Source: Natronospirillum sp. (GTDB lineage Bacteria > Pseudomonadota > Gammaproteobacteria > Pseudomonadales > Natronospirillaceae). Taken from it: DNA of 64,000 bases. The stretch covers positions 1 to 64,000 of the forward strand of contig NZ_JAIUMC010000007.1 of the NCBI RefSeq assembly GCF_022565775.1, given 5' to 3'. Positions 30,262 to 40,318 of this stretch are shown in pieces. The translations under genes were made by a program, and so were the position numbers. A model generated the notes under the pieces. The model searched no databases, was not told where the DNA came from, and was given only the letters and a program-made list of their open reading frames with translations. Position 1 is the first letter of the stretch. Each line of letters begins with the position of its first letter.

Positions 30262-31791
30262 TCAGTCGTCATCATCATCGTCATCACCGTTGCTATCGAT
30301 TGTAGGTACAGTGAAAGCACGCTCGGCTTCGAGGTCGTTGTACTCAAGCTTCAGTACAACCTGATCCCCGGCCTGGATATCGTCATTGTCGGCCAGAGTT
30401 GCCAGGTACTGGTAGACCAGCCCGATCTGGATGCTTTCGAAGGCATTCAGGAGCTCAGTCTCGGCACCGTCATCTTCGACATGGACGAAATCACCACCGG
30501 TCTCTTCGGCCAGAGCTTTCAGGTCATTGTAACCACCCGACCCCTCTGTCACACCCAGAGCTATCGAGTAAACCGGGATCCCTTTGCTGCTGGCATTGTC
30601 AATGGGGATCTGGGAACTATGCGGTGCCCGATTATTCTCCCCATCACCCATTGTCACTACAGCCTTGCGGCTGTTGGAACGAGCAGCAACCGCATCCACC
30701 GCCTGATCCACAGCGCCGAACAGGGCGGTAGCACCGTCCCAGTTGTATGAGCTCGCAATGGAAATATCAGGTGTTGCCGGATGTGGCTCGGGTTGGTAGT
30801 CAGTGCCGTTGGTAAACGGACTGTGATAGAGGCTGCTGTAGGGAAGATAAAGATCAACAGCGAATCTCAGTGCCTCTTCCTGACTGGTGAACCCTGACTC
30901 AGAGAAAGTGTATTCTGTCTCCTCGTCATCGCTGTCCCTGAGATCCATTCCCTCAAGGAGGCTATCATTAACAATGTCAACCTCATTGTCGAATATCATG
31001 ACAGCCGCTTCATCACCTGAGCTCTTTTCATTCAGGAAGAGATGCGACGCCTCATGCGCGACGTGATAACGAGTGTAGTCGTTGCCGTCATCATCTTCGA
31101 AAACAATGCCGGATATTGGTGGCTTCATTGAACCGCTGGCATCCAGCACCAGCATGATCGATGCATCCTCGCGGCTCTGTCGGGCCGAAGTCACATTAGC
31201 CAGCCGGACATCAGTCGACTCATGAGTCAGCGTAAACGCATCTCTCGGCAAGCCGATCACCGGACGCCCGGTTTCGGTATCCGATACAGTGAAGCCAAGA
31301 CGGCCATCACTCTGCCGGAAAAGAGAACGTATTTCGTACTCCGCATCTTCCGATATGGTGCTGACGATGGCCATGTCGTCATCGCTGTCTCCACTTGAGC
31401 GACGGAACATATTGACATCAGTGCTGATCGGACGACGGCCTTCGGGCTCGGCAACCAGACGGGATGCATCCGGCCTGTTTTCAGTGCGGAATATGCCACA
31501 GTCATCAGAGGCTATGTCTTCACCAACCTGCGACCCTCCATCATCCAGAAAGCTGATATCTGTGTTGGCAATACGTTCGTAGCCAGAGGGCACGCTGCCG
31601 TCACACGAGTCATCCGAACGACCCATGAGCCGGGCTCGCTCAAGGAGGTTTGCGTCGGCGTCAGCCGATTGTTCAGGCGCGATCAGAATACCGCCGATTT
31701 CATCCGCGTCGTCCGAAGAAGAACCGGAACTGTTGCAGCCTGCGACGACTGCAGCCCCGGCGAGTATAAGAGCCAGTTTGCTGATATTCAT
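30262..31791 (-). CDS. VWA-domain lipoprotein with poly-Asp C-terminus
   Basis: MNISKLALILAGAAVVAGC lipobox; MIDAS motif MLVLDASGSMKPP; C-term IDSNGDDDDDDD. Start at 31791 with GGGAAGG upstream. Confidence 0.87.
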   Translation of the reverse strand: MNISKLALILAGAAVVAGCNSSGSSSDDADEIGGILIAPEQSADADANLLERARLMGRSDDSCDGSVPSGYERIANTDISFLDDGGSQVGEDIASDDCGIFRTENRPDASRLVAEPEGRRPISTDVNMFRRSSGDSDDDMAIVSTISEDAEYEIRSLFRQSDGRLGFTVSDTETGRPVIGLPRDAFTLTHESTDVRLANVTSARQSREDASIMLVLDASGSMKPPISGIVFEDDDGNDYTRYHVAHEASHLFLNEKSSGDEAAVMIFDNEVDIVNDSLLEGMDLRDSDDEETEYTFSESGFTSQEEALRFAVDLYLPYSSLYHSPFTNGTDYQPEPHPATPDISIASSYNWDGATALFGAVDQAVDAVAARSNSRKAVVTMGDGENNRAPHSSQIPIDNASSKGIPVYSIALGVTEGSGGYNDLKALAEETGGDFVHVEDDGAETELLNAFESIQIGLVYQYLATLADNDDIQAGDQVVLKLEYNDLEAERAFTVPTIDSNGDDDDDDD

Positions 31792-31883
31792 GGGATTACC
31801 TTCCCTCATTTTTGTTGCTGCTTGAATGTCCCCTTGCGCAGAAGGTTTCTGGAAGGGTCAGTAACCCACCCTAGCAGGTCTGG

Positions 31884-31900
31884 CTTACAGATCACTTACA
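31884..31900 (-). promoter_or_regulatory. 11-bp-period direct repeat upstream of the VWA lipoprotein
   Basis: Minus strand TGTAAG-TGATC-TGTAAG; possible -10 TAGGGT at 31873-31868, at the same spacing as the two plus-strand copies. Confidence 0.55.
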
Positions 31901-31980
31901 AAAGGCAGTATCGAGGAAGAAACTTCTGAATTGAATCAAGGTGCCGCTGACGTGCAGGGATGCGCAGGTCCCTTGGTGAA

Positions 31981-32148
31981 GGCGGCTGCGCCGCCGGGGC
32001 ACGACTTACGTCGTTGGCCTACAACGGAGGCACATTTGTAGGCTGTGGCCCTTGGCCACGCATGGGGCTTGGGCCAAAATGCGTGAGCAAGGCTCACAGC
32101 CTACAGCGGAGGCACATTTGTAGGCTGTGGCCCTTGGCCACGCATGGG
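31981..32148. repeat. REP-like intergenic repeat block with two direct copies
   Basis: GCCTACA(A/G)CGGAGGCACATTTGTAGGCTGTGGCCCTTGGCCACGCATGGG occurs at about 32018-32066 and 32100-32148; GGCGGCTGCGCCGCCG palindrome at 31981. Confidence 0.85.
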
Positions 32149-32161
32149 AACGCAGGCGCCG

Positions 32162-33526
32162 TCAGGCGCGCAGAATCTTGATGATGGCGTCGGTCTTTTC
32201 CTTCATCAGCGCCTTGTCGCCGCGTGTTTCCAGGTTCAGCCGCACCACCGGCTCGGTATTGGATTTGCGCAGGTTGAAGCGCCACTCGGGAAATTCCAGC
32301 GACACGCCGTCGAGCTCATCCACACCGATCGCTTCAGCCTTGAAGGCATCATGAACACGCTGAATGGCCACATCCGCGTCATCCACCTTGCTGTTGATCT
32401 CGCCCGGAGACGGGAACTGCTCCATGCGCTCGCTGACCAGCTCGGACAGGCTCTGCTTCTTCTTGCTCAACAGGTCGACCACCAGCAGCCAGGGGATCAT
32501 GCCGCTGTCGCAGTAGGCGAAATCGCGGAAATAGTGGTGAGCGCTCATTTCGCCGCCATAGACGGCGTCTTCCTGCGCCATCACTTCCTTGATATAGGCA
32601 TGGCCGGTGCGCGACTGGATGGCCTTGCCGTCATGCTTGGCGCAGACGTCTTGTGTATTCCAGATCAGACGCGGGTCATGGATGATGTTGGAGCCCGGGT
32701 TCTTGACCAGAAACGCTTCCGCCAGCAGGCCGACCACATAATAGCCTTCGATAAAGCGGCCGTCGTGGTCCCACAGGAAACAGCGGTCGAAGTCGCCATC
32801 CCAGGCAATACCCATGTCGGCCTTGTGCTCGCGCACGGCATTGCCGGTGACCGGCTGCTGCTCGGCCAGAATCGGGTTGGGGATACCATTGGGGAAGGCA
32901 CCGTCCGGGGTATTGTGGATTTTCACCAACTCGATCGGAATACCCCGCTCCTGCATGGCCGCTTCGATGCGGTTGATGGTGTCGCAGGCAGCGCCATTAC
33001 CGGCGTTCATCACCAGCTTGAAGGGTTGCAGGTCTTCGGTGTCCAGATAGCTCAGCAGGTGATCGACATAGGCCTGTGAGTTGTCCATCTGGGTCATGAC
33101 GCCGCGCCGCGCCGGTGACGGAAATTCATTGGCTTCGGCCAGCTTGCGAATGTCCTGCAGGCCGGTGTCATTGGAGATGGGGCGGCTTTCTTCACGCACC
33201 ATCTTCATGCCGTTGTAGTCGATGGGGTTGTGGCTGGCGGTGACCATGATGCCGCCATCCAGGCCATGAAACTTGGTGGCGAAATAGACTTCTTCGGTAC
33301 CGATCAGGCCCAGGTCGACCACGTCCACGCCGGAATCCATCAGGCCGCGCGCCAGTGCCTGTTTGAGCGCCTCGGAGGTTTCGCGCACGTCACCACCGAC
33401 GCAGACCTTCTTCGGCTGCAGAAACTGGGCATAGGCGCGGCCGATGCGGTAGACGATCTCTTCATTGAGCTCCGTGCCCAATTGGCCGCGGATGTCGTAG
33501 GCCTTGAAACAGGTGAGTGTGGTCAT
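32162..33526 (-). CDS. phosphomannomutase/phosphoglucomutase
   Basis: [69 protein letters not shown]. Confidence 0.93.
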   Translation of the reverse strand: MTTLTCFKAYDIRGQLGTELNEEIVYRIGRAYAQFLQPKKVCVGGDVRETSEALKQALARGLMDSGVDVVDLGLIGTEEVYFATKFHGLDGGIMVTASHNPIDYNGMKMVREESRPISNDTGLQDIRKLAEANEFPSPARRGVMTQMDNSQAYVDHLLSYLDTEDLQPFKLVMNAGNGAACDTINRIEAAMQERGIPIELVKIHNTPDGAFPNGIPNPILAEQQPVTGNAVREHKADMGIAWDGDFDRCFLWDHDGRFIEGYYVVGLLAEAFLVKNPGSNIIHDPRLIWNTQDVCAKHDGKAIQSRTGHAYIKEVMAQEDAVYGGEMSAHHYFRDFAYCDSGMIPWLLVVDLLSKKKQSLSELVSERMEQFPSPGEINSKVDDADVAIQRVHDAFKAEAIGVDELDGVSLEFPEWRFNLRKSNTEPVVRLNLETRGDKALMKEKTDAIIKILRA

Positions 33527-33600
33527 GGTGACTCCCTTTTGACTCTATCAAATGGCGCGATAACTGCGACTAGTCTAACCGTAATTTTCTTTCAGACCTA

Positions 33601-33713
33601 GTAGGAGCGCACCCCGTGCGCGATGGGGCCGCAGGCCCCTTGAATAATCGGCCAGGGGGCTGGCCTCCTACGGAGGCAATTATGGTGCTGCCGCCAGGCG
33701 GCAAGTCTCCTGC
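33601..33713. repeat. REP-like intergenic repeat block
   Basis: GTAGGAGCGCACCCCGTGCGC, GGGGCCGCAGGCCCC, GGCCAGGGGGCTGGCCTCCTACGGAGG, GCCGCCAGGCGGC palindromes. Confidence 0.7.
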
Positions 33714-33746
33714 GCAACGTATACAAACGTGCGCGGTAGTTTCAAG

Positions 33747-36700
33747 TCAGGCAAACGCATCCATAAAGTCGAGCTCGGCCTGATGGCGGATGATGCGGCG
33801 GTGGTTGGCCCACAGTTCCTTCACCTGGTCCTGGTTGCACGCCTGGCGGTCCACCAGCACGCGCGAGTTCAGCTCGCCGATACGCTGCCCGCTGAGCAGC
33901 GGTATCTTGGAGAACACGAACTGATTGGAAATCAGGTCCATGAAGGGGCCTGACTTGCTGGTCGGCATGATGAACAGCAACTGCAACCCGAGACTCTCGG
34001 TCAGGTACTGAATCACCTCGCGTGAACGCGCCTCGTCCATCTTGGAGAAGGCTTCGTCCACCAGCACCATGCGCAGGTGGGTGTCGCCCTCGTTGAAGTG
34101 GAAGGCGCTGGTAATGGCTGCCGAGCGGATGATATAGGCCGGTGTCTCCAACTGCCCGCCGGAACCGGTGCCATACTGGCTGAGCGCGATCGGCTCCTTG
34201 CCTTCCGGCTGCTTGTAGATGTCGTAGCTGCGGTAGTTCCGGTAGTCGGAAATACGCTCCAGCTCGCGCATCGCCTTGTGCTCGTCGTCATCCAGCAGCA
34301 TGGACAGAATGCGGTCGCGCACCTTTTCCGAACGCGCGCTGAGCTGCAGCGTGAACAGGGTCTGCTTCTCACCCAGCCCAGGTGCCTGCGTCACCTCTTC
34401 GAAGAACTGCCAGTACTCCTGGAATTCCGGCACCCAGGCCCAGTCGAACCAGTAGCGCTCACGATCAGCACCGAAGCGGTGGTGCTCCAGTTCCCGGTTC
34501 AGGTCTTCCAGAACCCGCTTGCCGTCATTGATGGCGTGGTAGATGGCATGGCACAGGTTGGTGACAAAGGTATCGTTGAAGCTGTCGCGCAGACGACCCA
34601 ACTGACCCATCTTCTCCACCAGCACATTGTTTTTCAGGCGGTTGTGAATGCGCTGAATTTCATGGCTCAGCCCGGCAATCTGGCTGAAGAAGTCCAGGCT
34701 GTGGGCATCGCCGAAATCGGCCGCAAACACCATGGCATCACCTGGCTGGCTGTGCTGATTGTGCTCGACAACCGTCTGCTCCAGATCATGAGCCAGCCGG
34801 TTCAGTTCATTAAGGCCATTGGCATGACGCTGCTCCAGCGCCATGGGGTCGGCGGTGCGGGCCTCTTCATCAGCCGCCTGCAACTGCTCCTGCAGGTCGA
34901 ATTCCGGCCAGATATGAGTCAGGTCTTCCAGGTGGTTCTCATGGTCTTCAACAGCCGCCTGGGTGACTTCCTGAGCCTCGCTGAGACGATTGCACAGTTG
35001 ATCACACTGGGCGAGCTGTTCTTCGATGCGCCCCAGCTCGGCGTCGAGCTGCCGGATCTGGTTGTCCAGTTCATCGGCTCTGACGCGCAGTCTCTCGTGT
35101 TCTTCGTCGAGCGACCGGTACTGCTCGATGTCGAGCCCGGCCAGGGCCCGTTCGGCACTCTGCAGGTCACGCTGGGCCTGCAGCAGCGCCCGGTAGGGTT
35201 CGGTAACGATCAGTCCGCTCAGGCCATCCACCGCCTGCCACAGGGCATGCAGGGTCTGCACGGCCTGCGTCAGCGCCACGAGCTTGTCGCGCTGCTGCTG
35301 CAGATCGCCCTGGCGGGCCTGGGCGGCACGTTCGCGGGCGCCCTGACCAAAGACCAGATCCGCTTCCGGCAGCTCGCAGCGGTACAGTGCGTAGCCGCCA
35401 CTGCCCACGCCTTCGAGACAGATGCCGCGCCGTGTGCGACGCAGTTCATCCACCGAGCCCACACGCTCGACCGCGCCGAAACTGGCGCTGACATAGGCCC
35501 GCGCGGTGGCATGGGTGAAGTCCAGCACGCTGACCAGCGAGCTGGCTTTCAGGGTCTGCCGTTCGGCATCCTCGGCCGCCCGAGCACCCTGTATCACCCG
35601 GGCTCTGGCGCCCTGGCCCGGCAGGCTGCGCACCAGTCGGGCGGCATCTGCCTCATACTCGGGGGCCACGATGATGCCGAAACGCGCCAGCCCCATATAG
35701 GCTTCAATGGCATTCTGCCATTCGGGTTCGGTGACGGTGACATGTTCGCAGAGCACCTGCGGTTCCGCGTGCGGAAAGGCCTCGGCAATCGCGTGCAGTG
35801 CTTCGCGTACAAAACCGGGATAGGACACCTGGGCCTGCGCCAGCGCCTTGACCTCCTGCTCCTGCTGCGCCAGTTGGCGCTCCAGTTGCCGAGCTTTCTG
35901 CTGACGCCGGTCCAGCAAACGGGCCAGCCAGTCACGCAGGCTCAGTTCGGGTACGTAGCGCCCTGGCTCCTGCCAGTGTCTGACCCACTGGTTGATGCGG
36001 TTTTCCAGCCCCAGGGTCTGCTGCAGGCTGTTTTCCATGGCCTCCAGATCCACCCAGTCGCGATTGAGCAGACGGGCCAGTTCATCGCCCAGGCTGTCCA
36101 GTGCCTTGCGCGCATCGGGCAGTTCCGCCAGCGCCGTCTGCAGTGACTTGGCGCCTTCCGGATCATCGGCCAGCAGCGCGGTCGCTTCCGGTGCCTCGTT
36201 GGCGATCCGGTCCAGATGGTCCGCCAGGCTGACGCGAGACTTGTCCAAGGCCAGCAACTGTTGGGTCTGCTGCTGCAGTGCGGTGCTGGCCGAAGCCTGT
36301 TGCTGTTCCAGTTCCGCCTTGTCTTTCAGCTCATGGATACCCATGCGGCGCGCTTCCAGCGTCACCTGCTCCTGGCGCACCTGCTGGCGCTGGCTCTCTG
36401 CCAGTTCGCGGCTGCGGGTGCGTTCGGCCAGTTGGTCCCGCAGGTCGGTCTGTGCCTGCTTGGCCGTGACATAGGCCTGCTGGTCGCGCTGATAGCGCGC
36501 CTGCGCCAGTGTGTAGGCAAGTATGTGCCGTTCAATCCAGTGCTCGACATAGCCATCGGCCAGCCCCTGGCCTTGGCGCAACCGCTCGATGCCACCATGC
36601 AGACGACTGGCCTCCCCTTCCATGGCATGAATGGTTTTCATCAGGTCGGACACACTGCGGATGGCCTCACCGAGATCACGCGGCTCCAGTATCTCGCCAG

Positions 36701-37409
36701 CGACAAACTCATGGATACTGCGCACCGGCTTATAGGCCATGAAGCGAGAAAAGGCGCGCGCGGCGTTCATGGCTTCGCGCTCGGAGACGGCATCGTCCCG
36801 ACCTTTCAGGGCCGCATAGAGGCGGCGCAGGTACTGCTTCTTGGTGTCGTATTTCTCGGCCACCGTGTGGCCCAGCTTTTTCTGCAGCTGCTTGCCCAGC
36901 GCCTTCAGCGGCAAAATCTCTTCGTGACCGGCCTTGGCGCCCACCTTCTGCTGGGTAAAGTCGTTCAGACTCAGCGCATGACCGGGGACAATCCAGTATT
37001 GCTGATCGTGCAAGCGCGCTGTTTGCTGCTGGCCGTTCTTTTCGATGCGGGCCGACAGGGCAATAATCGCAGTGAAGGGTTCACCGCCCTCTCCCTGGGT
37101 GGGGTGGAACACCGCCGCCAGATAGCCCACTGATGGCTCGGGGCGCGCATAGCTACCGTCATCACACCCCAGCACATAGGAGGCCAGGGTACGCACCTGC
37201 TTGCCGCGCCCGCGCTGGGTGGCCTCTTCCTGCCCCGGATTGAACTGGAACAGGGTATCGTGCGCCGCAGTCATGATGGTCTGGATGGCATCGGCCGCTG
37301 TGGTCTTGCCCGACCCATTGCCCCCGCTGAACAGGTTGATCGGGCCGAATTCGAATTCCTGCGCCGGAATATTGCCCCAGTTGATGAAGATGAATTTTTT
37401 CAGAAACAT
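33747..37409 (-). CDS. SMC-like ATPase of an MksBEF/Wadjet-type condensin (JetC/MksB-like)
   Basis: Walker A FSGGNGSGKTTAADAIQTIM; long coiled coils; ABC signature YGTGSGGQLETPAYIIRSAA; Walker B MVLVDEAFSKMDEARSREVIQYL. Confidence 0.9.
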   Translation of the reverse strand: MFLKKFIFINWGNIPAQEFEFGPINLFSGGNGSGKTTAADAIQTIMTAAHDTLFQFNPGQEEATQRGRGKQVRTLASYVLGCDDGSYARPEPSVGYLAAVFHPTQGEGGEPFTAIIALSARIEKNGQQQTARLHDQQYWIVPGHALSLNDFTQQKVGAKAGHEEILPLKALGKQLQKKLGHTVAEKYDTKKQYLRRLYAALKGRDDAVSEREAMNAARAFSRFMAYKPVRSIHEFVAGEILEPRDLGEAIRSVSDLMKTIHAMEGEASRLHGGIERLRQGQGLADGYVEHWIERHILAYTLAQARYQRDQQAYVTAKQAQTDLRDQLAERTRSRELAESQRQQVRQEQVTLEARRMGIHELKDKAELEQQQASASTALQQQTQQLLALDKSRVSLADHLDRIANEAPEATALLADDPEGAKSLQTALAELPDARKALDSLGDELARLLNRDWVDLEAMENSLQQTLGLENRINQWVRHWQEPGRYVPELSLRDWLARLLDRRQQKARQLERQLAQQEQEVKALAQAQVSYPGFVREALHAIAEAFPHAEPQVLCEHVTVTEPEWQNAIEAYMGLARFGIIVAPEYEADAARLVRSLPGQGARARVIQGARAAEDAERQTLKASSLVSVLDFTHATARAYVSASFGAVERVGSVDELRRTRRGICLEGVGSGGYALYRCELPEADLVFGQGARERAAQARQGDLQQQRDKLVALTQAVQTLHALWQAVDGLSGLIVTEPYRALLQAQRDLQSAERALAGLDIEQYRSLDEEHERLRVRADELDNQIRQLDAELGRIEEQLAQCDQLCNRLSEAQEVTQAAVEDHENHLEDLTHIWPEFDLQEQLQAADEEARTADPMALEQRHANGLNELNRLAHDLEQTVVEHNQHSQPGDAMVFAADFGDAHSLDFFSQIAGLSHEIQRIHNRLKNNVLVEKMGQLGRLRDSFNDTFVTNLCHAIYHAINDGKRVLEDLNRELEHHRFGADRERYWFDWAWVPEFQEYWQFFEEVTQAPGLGEKQTLFTLQLSARSEKVRDRILSMLLDDDEHKAMRELERISDYRNYRSYDIYKQPEGKEPIALSQYGTGSGGQLETPAYIIRSAAITSAFHFNEGDTHLRMVLVDEAFSKMDEARSREVIQYLTESLGLQLLFIMPTSKSGPFMDLISNQFVFSKIPLLSGQRIGELNSRVLVDRQACNQDQVKELWANHRRIIRHQAELDFMDAFA

Positions 37410-37412
37410 GGA

Positions 37413-38138
37413 TCAGGGGGTCTCCGTGACGGACTCGGTCTGCGGCAGAGGTTCGATGGTGTCGGTATCAGTGGCGTCTGCTACTTCTGTACCGGCCTTG
37501 GCTGTCTGCTCGGGCTGCTCCAGTTGCTGCAGAACCGTGTCGCTGACCAGACTGACAATGGCCGGTCTGATCTGCACCAGACGATCGGCAGCGCTGGCCT
37601 CTGCATCTTCGCTGTCATTGTGGCGAATCAGGCGCCACTGGCGCAGGCGTCGCCACAGGGCGCGACGCTCAGTCAGGTTCTCGGGCAGACTGCGCCCGAG
37701 CAGATTGCGCATGGAAATGCCGATGTCTTCTACCGTGGTGCTGACAGCACCCTGCTCATCCACCCGGGCTTCGCGCACACCCTGGTCATACAGGGTGCGC
37801 AGCACCAGAACCACGGCCACTTCCTGCTGGTTGAGGCGCTGACGCAGGGGGGTGCCCACGGTCAGGTCGGTATCGCTGGCCTGGCCAGGCACCTCGGCAC
37901 CGGGCGGATAGACGCGGATAAACTGAAACTGCGTGTCATGCAAAAGACGGATATGCAGCACAGACAGATAATCACGGACCTCGGCTTCGCAGCGCACATA
38001 CCGGTCATACAGGTGCTGCTCGACCTGGCTGTCTTCCCGGCTCAGCACACTGTAATCCAGCAGCCTGAGGCACAGGTCGGAAAACTCGGCCAGGGTGACA
38101 TCTTTGGCAGCCAACTGCTGCTCCAACTCATGCAACAT
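37413..38138 (-). CDS. condensin accessory subunit (JetB/MksE-like, DUF4194)
   Basis: MLHELEQQLAAKDVTLAEFSDLCLRLLDYSVLSREDSQVEQHLYDRYVRCEAEVRDYLSVL; located between the kleisin-like and SMC-like genes. Start moved to an internal Met. Confidence 0.87.
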   Translation of the reverse strand: MLHELEQQLAAKDVTLAEFSDLCLRLLDYSVLSREDSQVEQHLYDRYVRCEAEVRDYLSVLHIRLLHDTQFQFIRVYPPGAEVPGQASDTDLTVGTPLRQRLNQQEVAVVLVLRTLYDQGVREARVDEQGAVSTTVEDIGISMRNLLGRSLPENLTERRALWRRLRQWRLIRHNDSEDAEASAADRLVQIRPAIVSLVSDTVLQQLEQPEQTAKAGTEVADATDTDTIEPLPQTESVTETP

Positions 38139-38142
38139 GGGG

Positions 38143-39588
38143 TTACTCTCCTGCCCGCATCGGGTCAGCCTGACGGCGGGACAATACAAATTCATCACGC
38201 TGACTGAAATAGGTATCACTGAGCACACGCCCGGTCGGGGCCACTGTCCAATCATCAAGTTGGCCGGCACTGATCAGGTGTGCCACGGCCATGAAATCTT
38301 CCGCCGAGTCAATCGGCAGTTCGGCCGACGACAGTTCATCATGGCCGGCCAGGCGCTGCAGGATATATTGTTGCAGCTTCTGCTGACTGATGTAGAACGC
38401 CTGTGCCTCGACCTGGTCGATATAGACGCTGCGCCGGGAGCCCATATCGTCTTCGACATCTTCACCCAGGCTGTAATCCGTGACTTCCACCGCTCGCCGC
38501 TCGTGCAAACGAATCTGTTCCGGGTCGGGCAGCCCGACCTGCACCGCCGCCATGGCGTCGGCGGCCAGCGCCAGTCGGCGGCTTTGCTCTGCCTCAGGCA
38601 ATGCGCCAAGTCGACGTGCCACGGCAGCTACATCGGCATGGCGTCGTGATGACAGATAGTTCATCTGGCGGATGATGATATCCGCCCGCTTGGTGAAGTG
38701 CTGGAGCGAGCGGCGCAGTGCCGGCAGCATGATCTCGGCGGCGTTAAGCACCCGGCGATCAATGCCATCGAGGAAACTCCAGAGCAGCGACTGCCCGGGT
38801 TCTATCTCATCAGGCAGCAGCTCGCGTAGCCGCTGCTCTGCCTCGGCCTTGAAGGCTTTCGGCTGTCGGCGGATGCGGGCGATGACATCACTGATCTGTT
38901 CGCGGTATTTTTCCACACTGTCTGCCGACAGGCGGATGGCGATATCGGGCTGAAATCGCTGCTCCATGAAATCGAAAAACTCGGCACTGGCGCGGTCGAC
39001 ATTGAAGGCACCTTCCATCTCTCGCACCAGCGCGCGGCGGCGCTCGTTCAGCTCTTCGATTACATCGGTAAAGTCGGTCAGAATGCGCTCGGAGTAATCC
39101 CAGGCATCAAGCAGGTCATAGACCTCGCCATGGTCGCAGAAACTGCTCAGGGCATTGCGCACATTGCGTGTATTGCGATGACGCGAGCGATGCGCACTGC
39201 CCTGCCGCCGCTGCTCATCGGCGAAGGCCTCGGTAAAGCGGCGTCCGGCACGGGTAAAACTGAGTGAGACTTCAAGCGTGGCTTCGTCCACCTGCCGATC
39301 CAGCCAGCCGGCGTCCAGCAACTGGTTCAGCAGGTAGCCGGCCTGCTCACGACTGTCACGAAAGCGGCCGTGTTCTCCCGGGTCCTGATCCACGCTGTCC
39401 TGCAGCTCAGGGGCACGCACCAGGGCTTCCTGAAAGGTTTCAACCACCTGCTGTCGCGTAACCGCCTGACCATAGTCGGCTTCGGCACCATAAAGCCGCT
39501 GATAGAGTGCGGTCAGGCACTCGACCAGTTGTGCCCTGTACTTGCTGACCAAGGGCCGGAAGAACTGATTGTGGCGGTCGAAAAACAT
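38143..39588 (-). CDS. condensin kleisin-like subunit (JetA/MksF-like, DUF3375-type)
   Basis: MFFDRHNQFFRPLVSKYRAQLVECLTALYQRLYG; first gene of a three-gene mks/jet-type operon. Confidence 0.83.
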   Translation of the reverse strand: MFFDRHNQFFRPLVSKYRAQLVECLTALYQRLYGAEADYGQAVTRQQVVETFQEALVRAPELQDSVDQDPGEHGRFRDSREQAGYLLNQLLDAGWLDRQVDEATLEVSLSFTRAGRRFTEAFADEQRRQGSAHRSRHRNTRNVRNALSSFCDHGEVYDLLDAWDYSERILTDFTDVIEELNERRRALVREMEGAFNVDRASAEFFDFMEQRFQPDIAIRLSADSVEKYREQISDVIARIRRQPKAFKAEAEQRLRELLPDEIEPGQSLLWSFLDGIDRRVLNAAEIMLPALRRSLQHFTKRADIIIRQMNYLSSRRHADVAAVARRLGALPEAEQSRRLALAADAMAAVQVGLPDPEQIRLHERRAVEVTDYSLGEDVEDDMGSRRSVYIDQVEAQAFYISQQKLQQYILQRLAGHDELSSAELPIDSAEDFMAVAHLISAGQLDDWTVAPTGRVLSDTYFSQRDEFVLSRRQADPMRAGE

Positions 39589-39775
39589 CGTGATTCAGGC
39601 ACCTCCCTGGAGCAGATCCGAGCAAGCGGGGAAGTTTATCACAGGCGCAGGCTGAACCTGAATCGCGGTGAGCCGCAAACCAGTCTGATGCGTATTCAAT
39701 ACACAGCATAGACGTCGCCGGGCGAAGCTTTTACCATCCCGCCCGATTCAGGACAACTCAACAAGGAGACAATCG

Positions 39776-40249
39776 ATGGGTGTAAAACTGCTTGAGCCGG
39801 GCACGCCGGCCCCTGATTTTTCAGCACTGAATCAACAGGGTGAAACGGTTTCGCTGAAAGACTTTTCAGGCAAGAAGGTAGTGCTGTATTTCTATCCCAA
39901 GGCCATGACACCAGGATGCACGACCCAAGCCTGCGGACTGCGTGACAGCAAGAAAGAGCTGGCCGATCGCAACACGGTTGCACTGGGTGTCAGCCCGGAT
40001 GCGCCCAAGCGGCTGATCAAGTTCATTGAGAAGGAAAACCTGAATTTCGACCTGCTGAGCGATGAAGACCTCACCCTGTGTAACGCCTTCGGTGTCTGGG
40101 GCCTGAAAAAATTCATGGGCAAGGAATACGACGGTGTGCACCGGGTCACCTACATTATTGATGAACAGGGAGTGATCCGACACGTGATGCCGAAAGTAAA
40201 AACCAAGACACATCATGACGATGTCCTGGCTGCCCTGGATGGTCTCTGA
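39776..40249 (+). CDS. bcp: peroxiredoxin (BCP/PrxQ)
   Basis: GTPAPDFSALNQQGETVSLKDFSGKKVVLYFYPKAMTPGCTTQACGLRD. Confidence 0.94.
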   Translation: MGVKLLEPGTPAPDFSALNQQGETVSLKDFSGKKVVLYFYPKAMTPGCTTQACGLRDSKKELADRNTVALGVSPDAPKRLIKFIEKENLNFDLLSDEDLTLCNAFGVWGLKKFMGKEYDGVHRVTYIIDEQGVIRHVMPKVKTKTHHDDVLAALDGL

Positions 40250-40318
40250 CCAGCACCGGTAACGCGAGCCGCCAGGTCGGACTCACTATCCTTTGGCCCT
40301 CTGAAAGAGAGACGATTG

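Noticed and set aside
31981-32148. Possible CRISPR-like array
   Set aside because: Only two direct copies, no regular spacers, no cas genes; better explained as palindromic REP-like repeats.
34077-36146. 689-aa plus-strand ORF
   Set aside because: Fully antisense to the well supported SMC-like gene; shadow ORF from high-GC coding bias, no recognisable domain.
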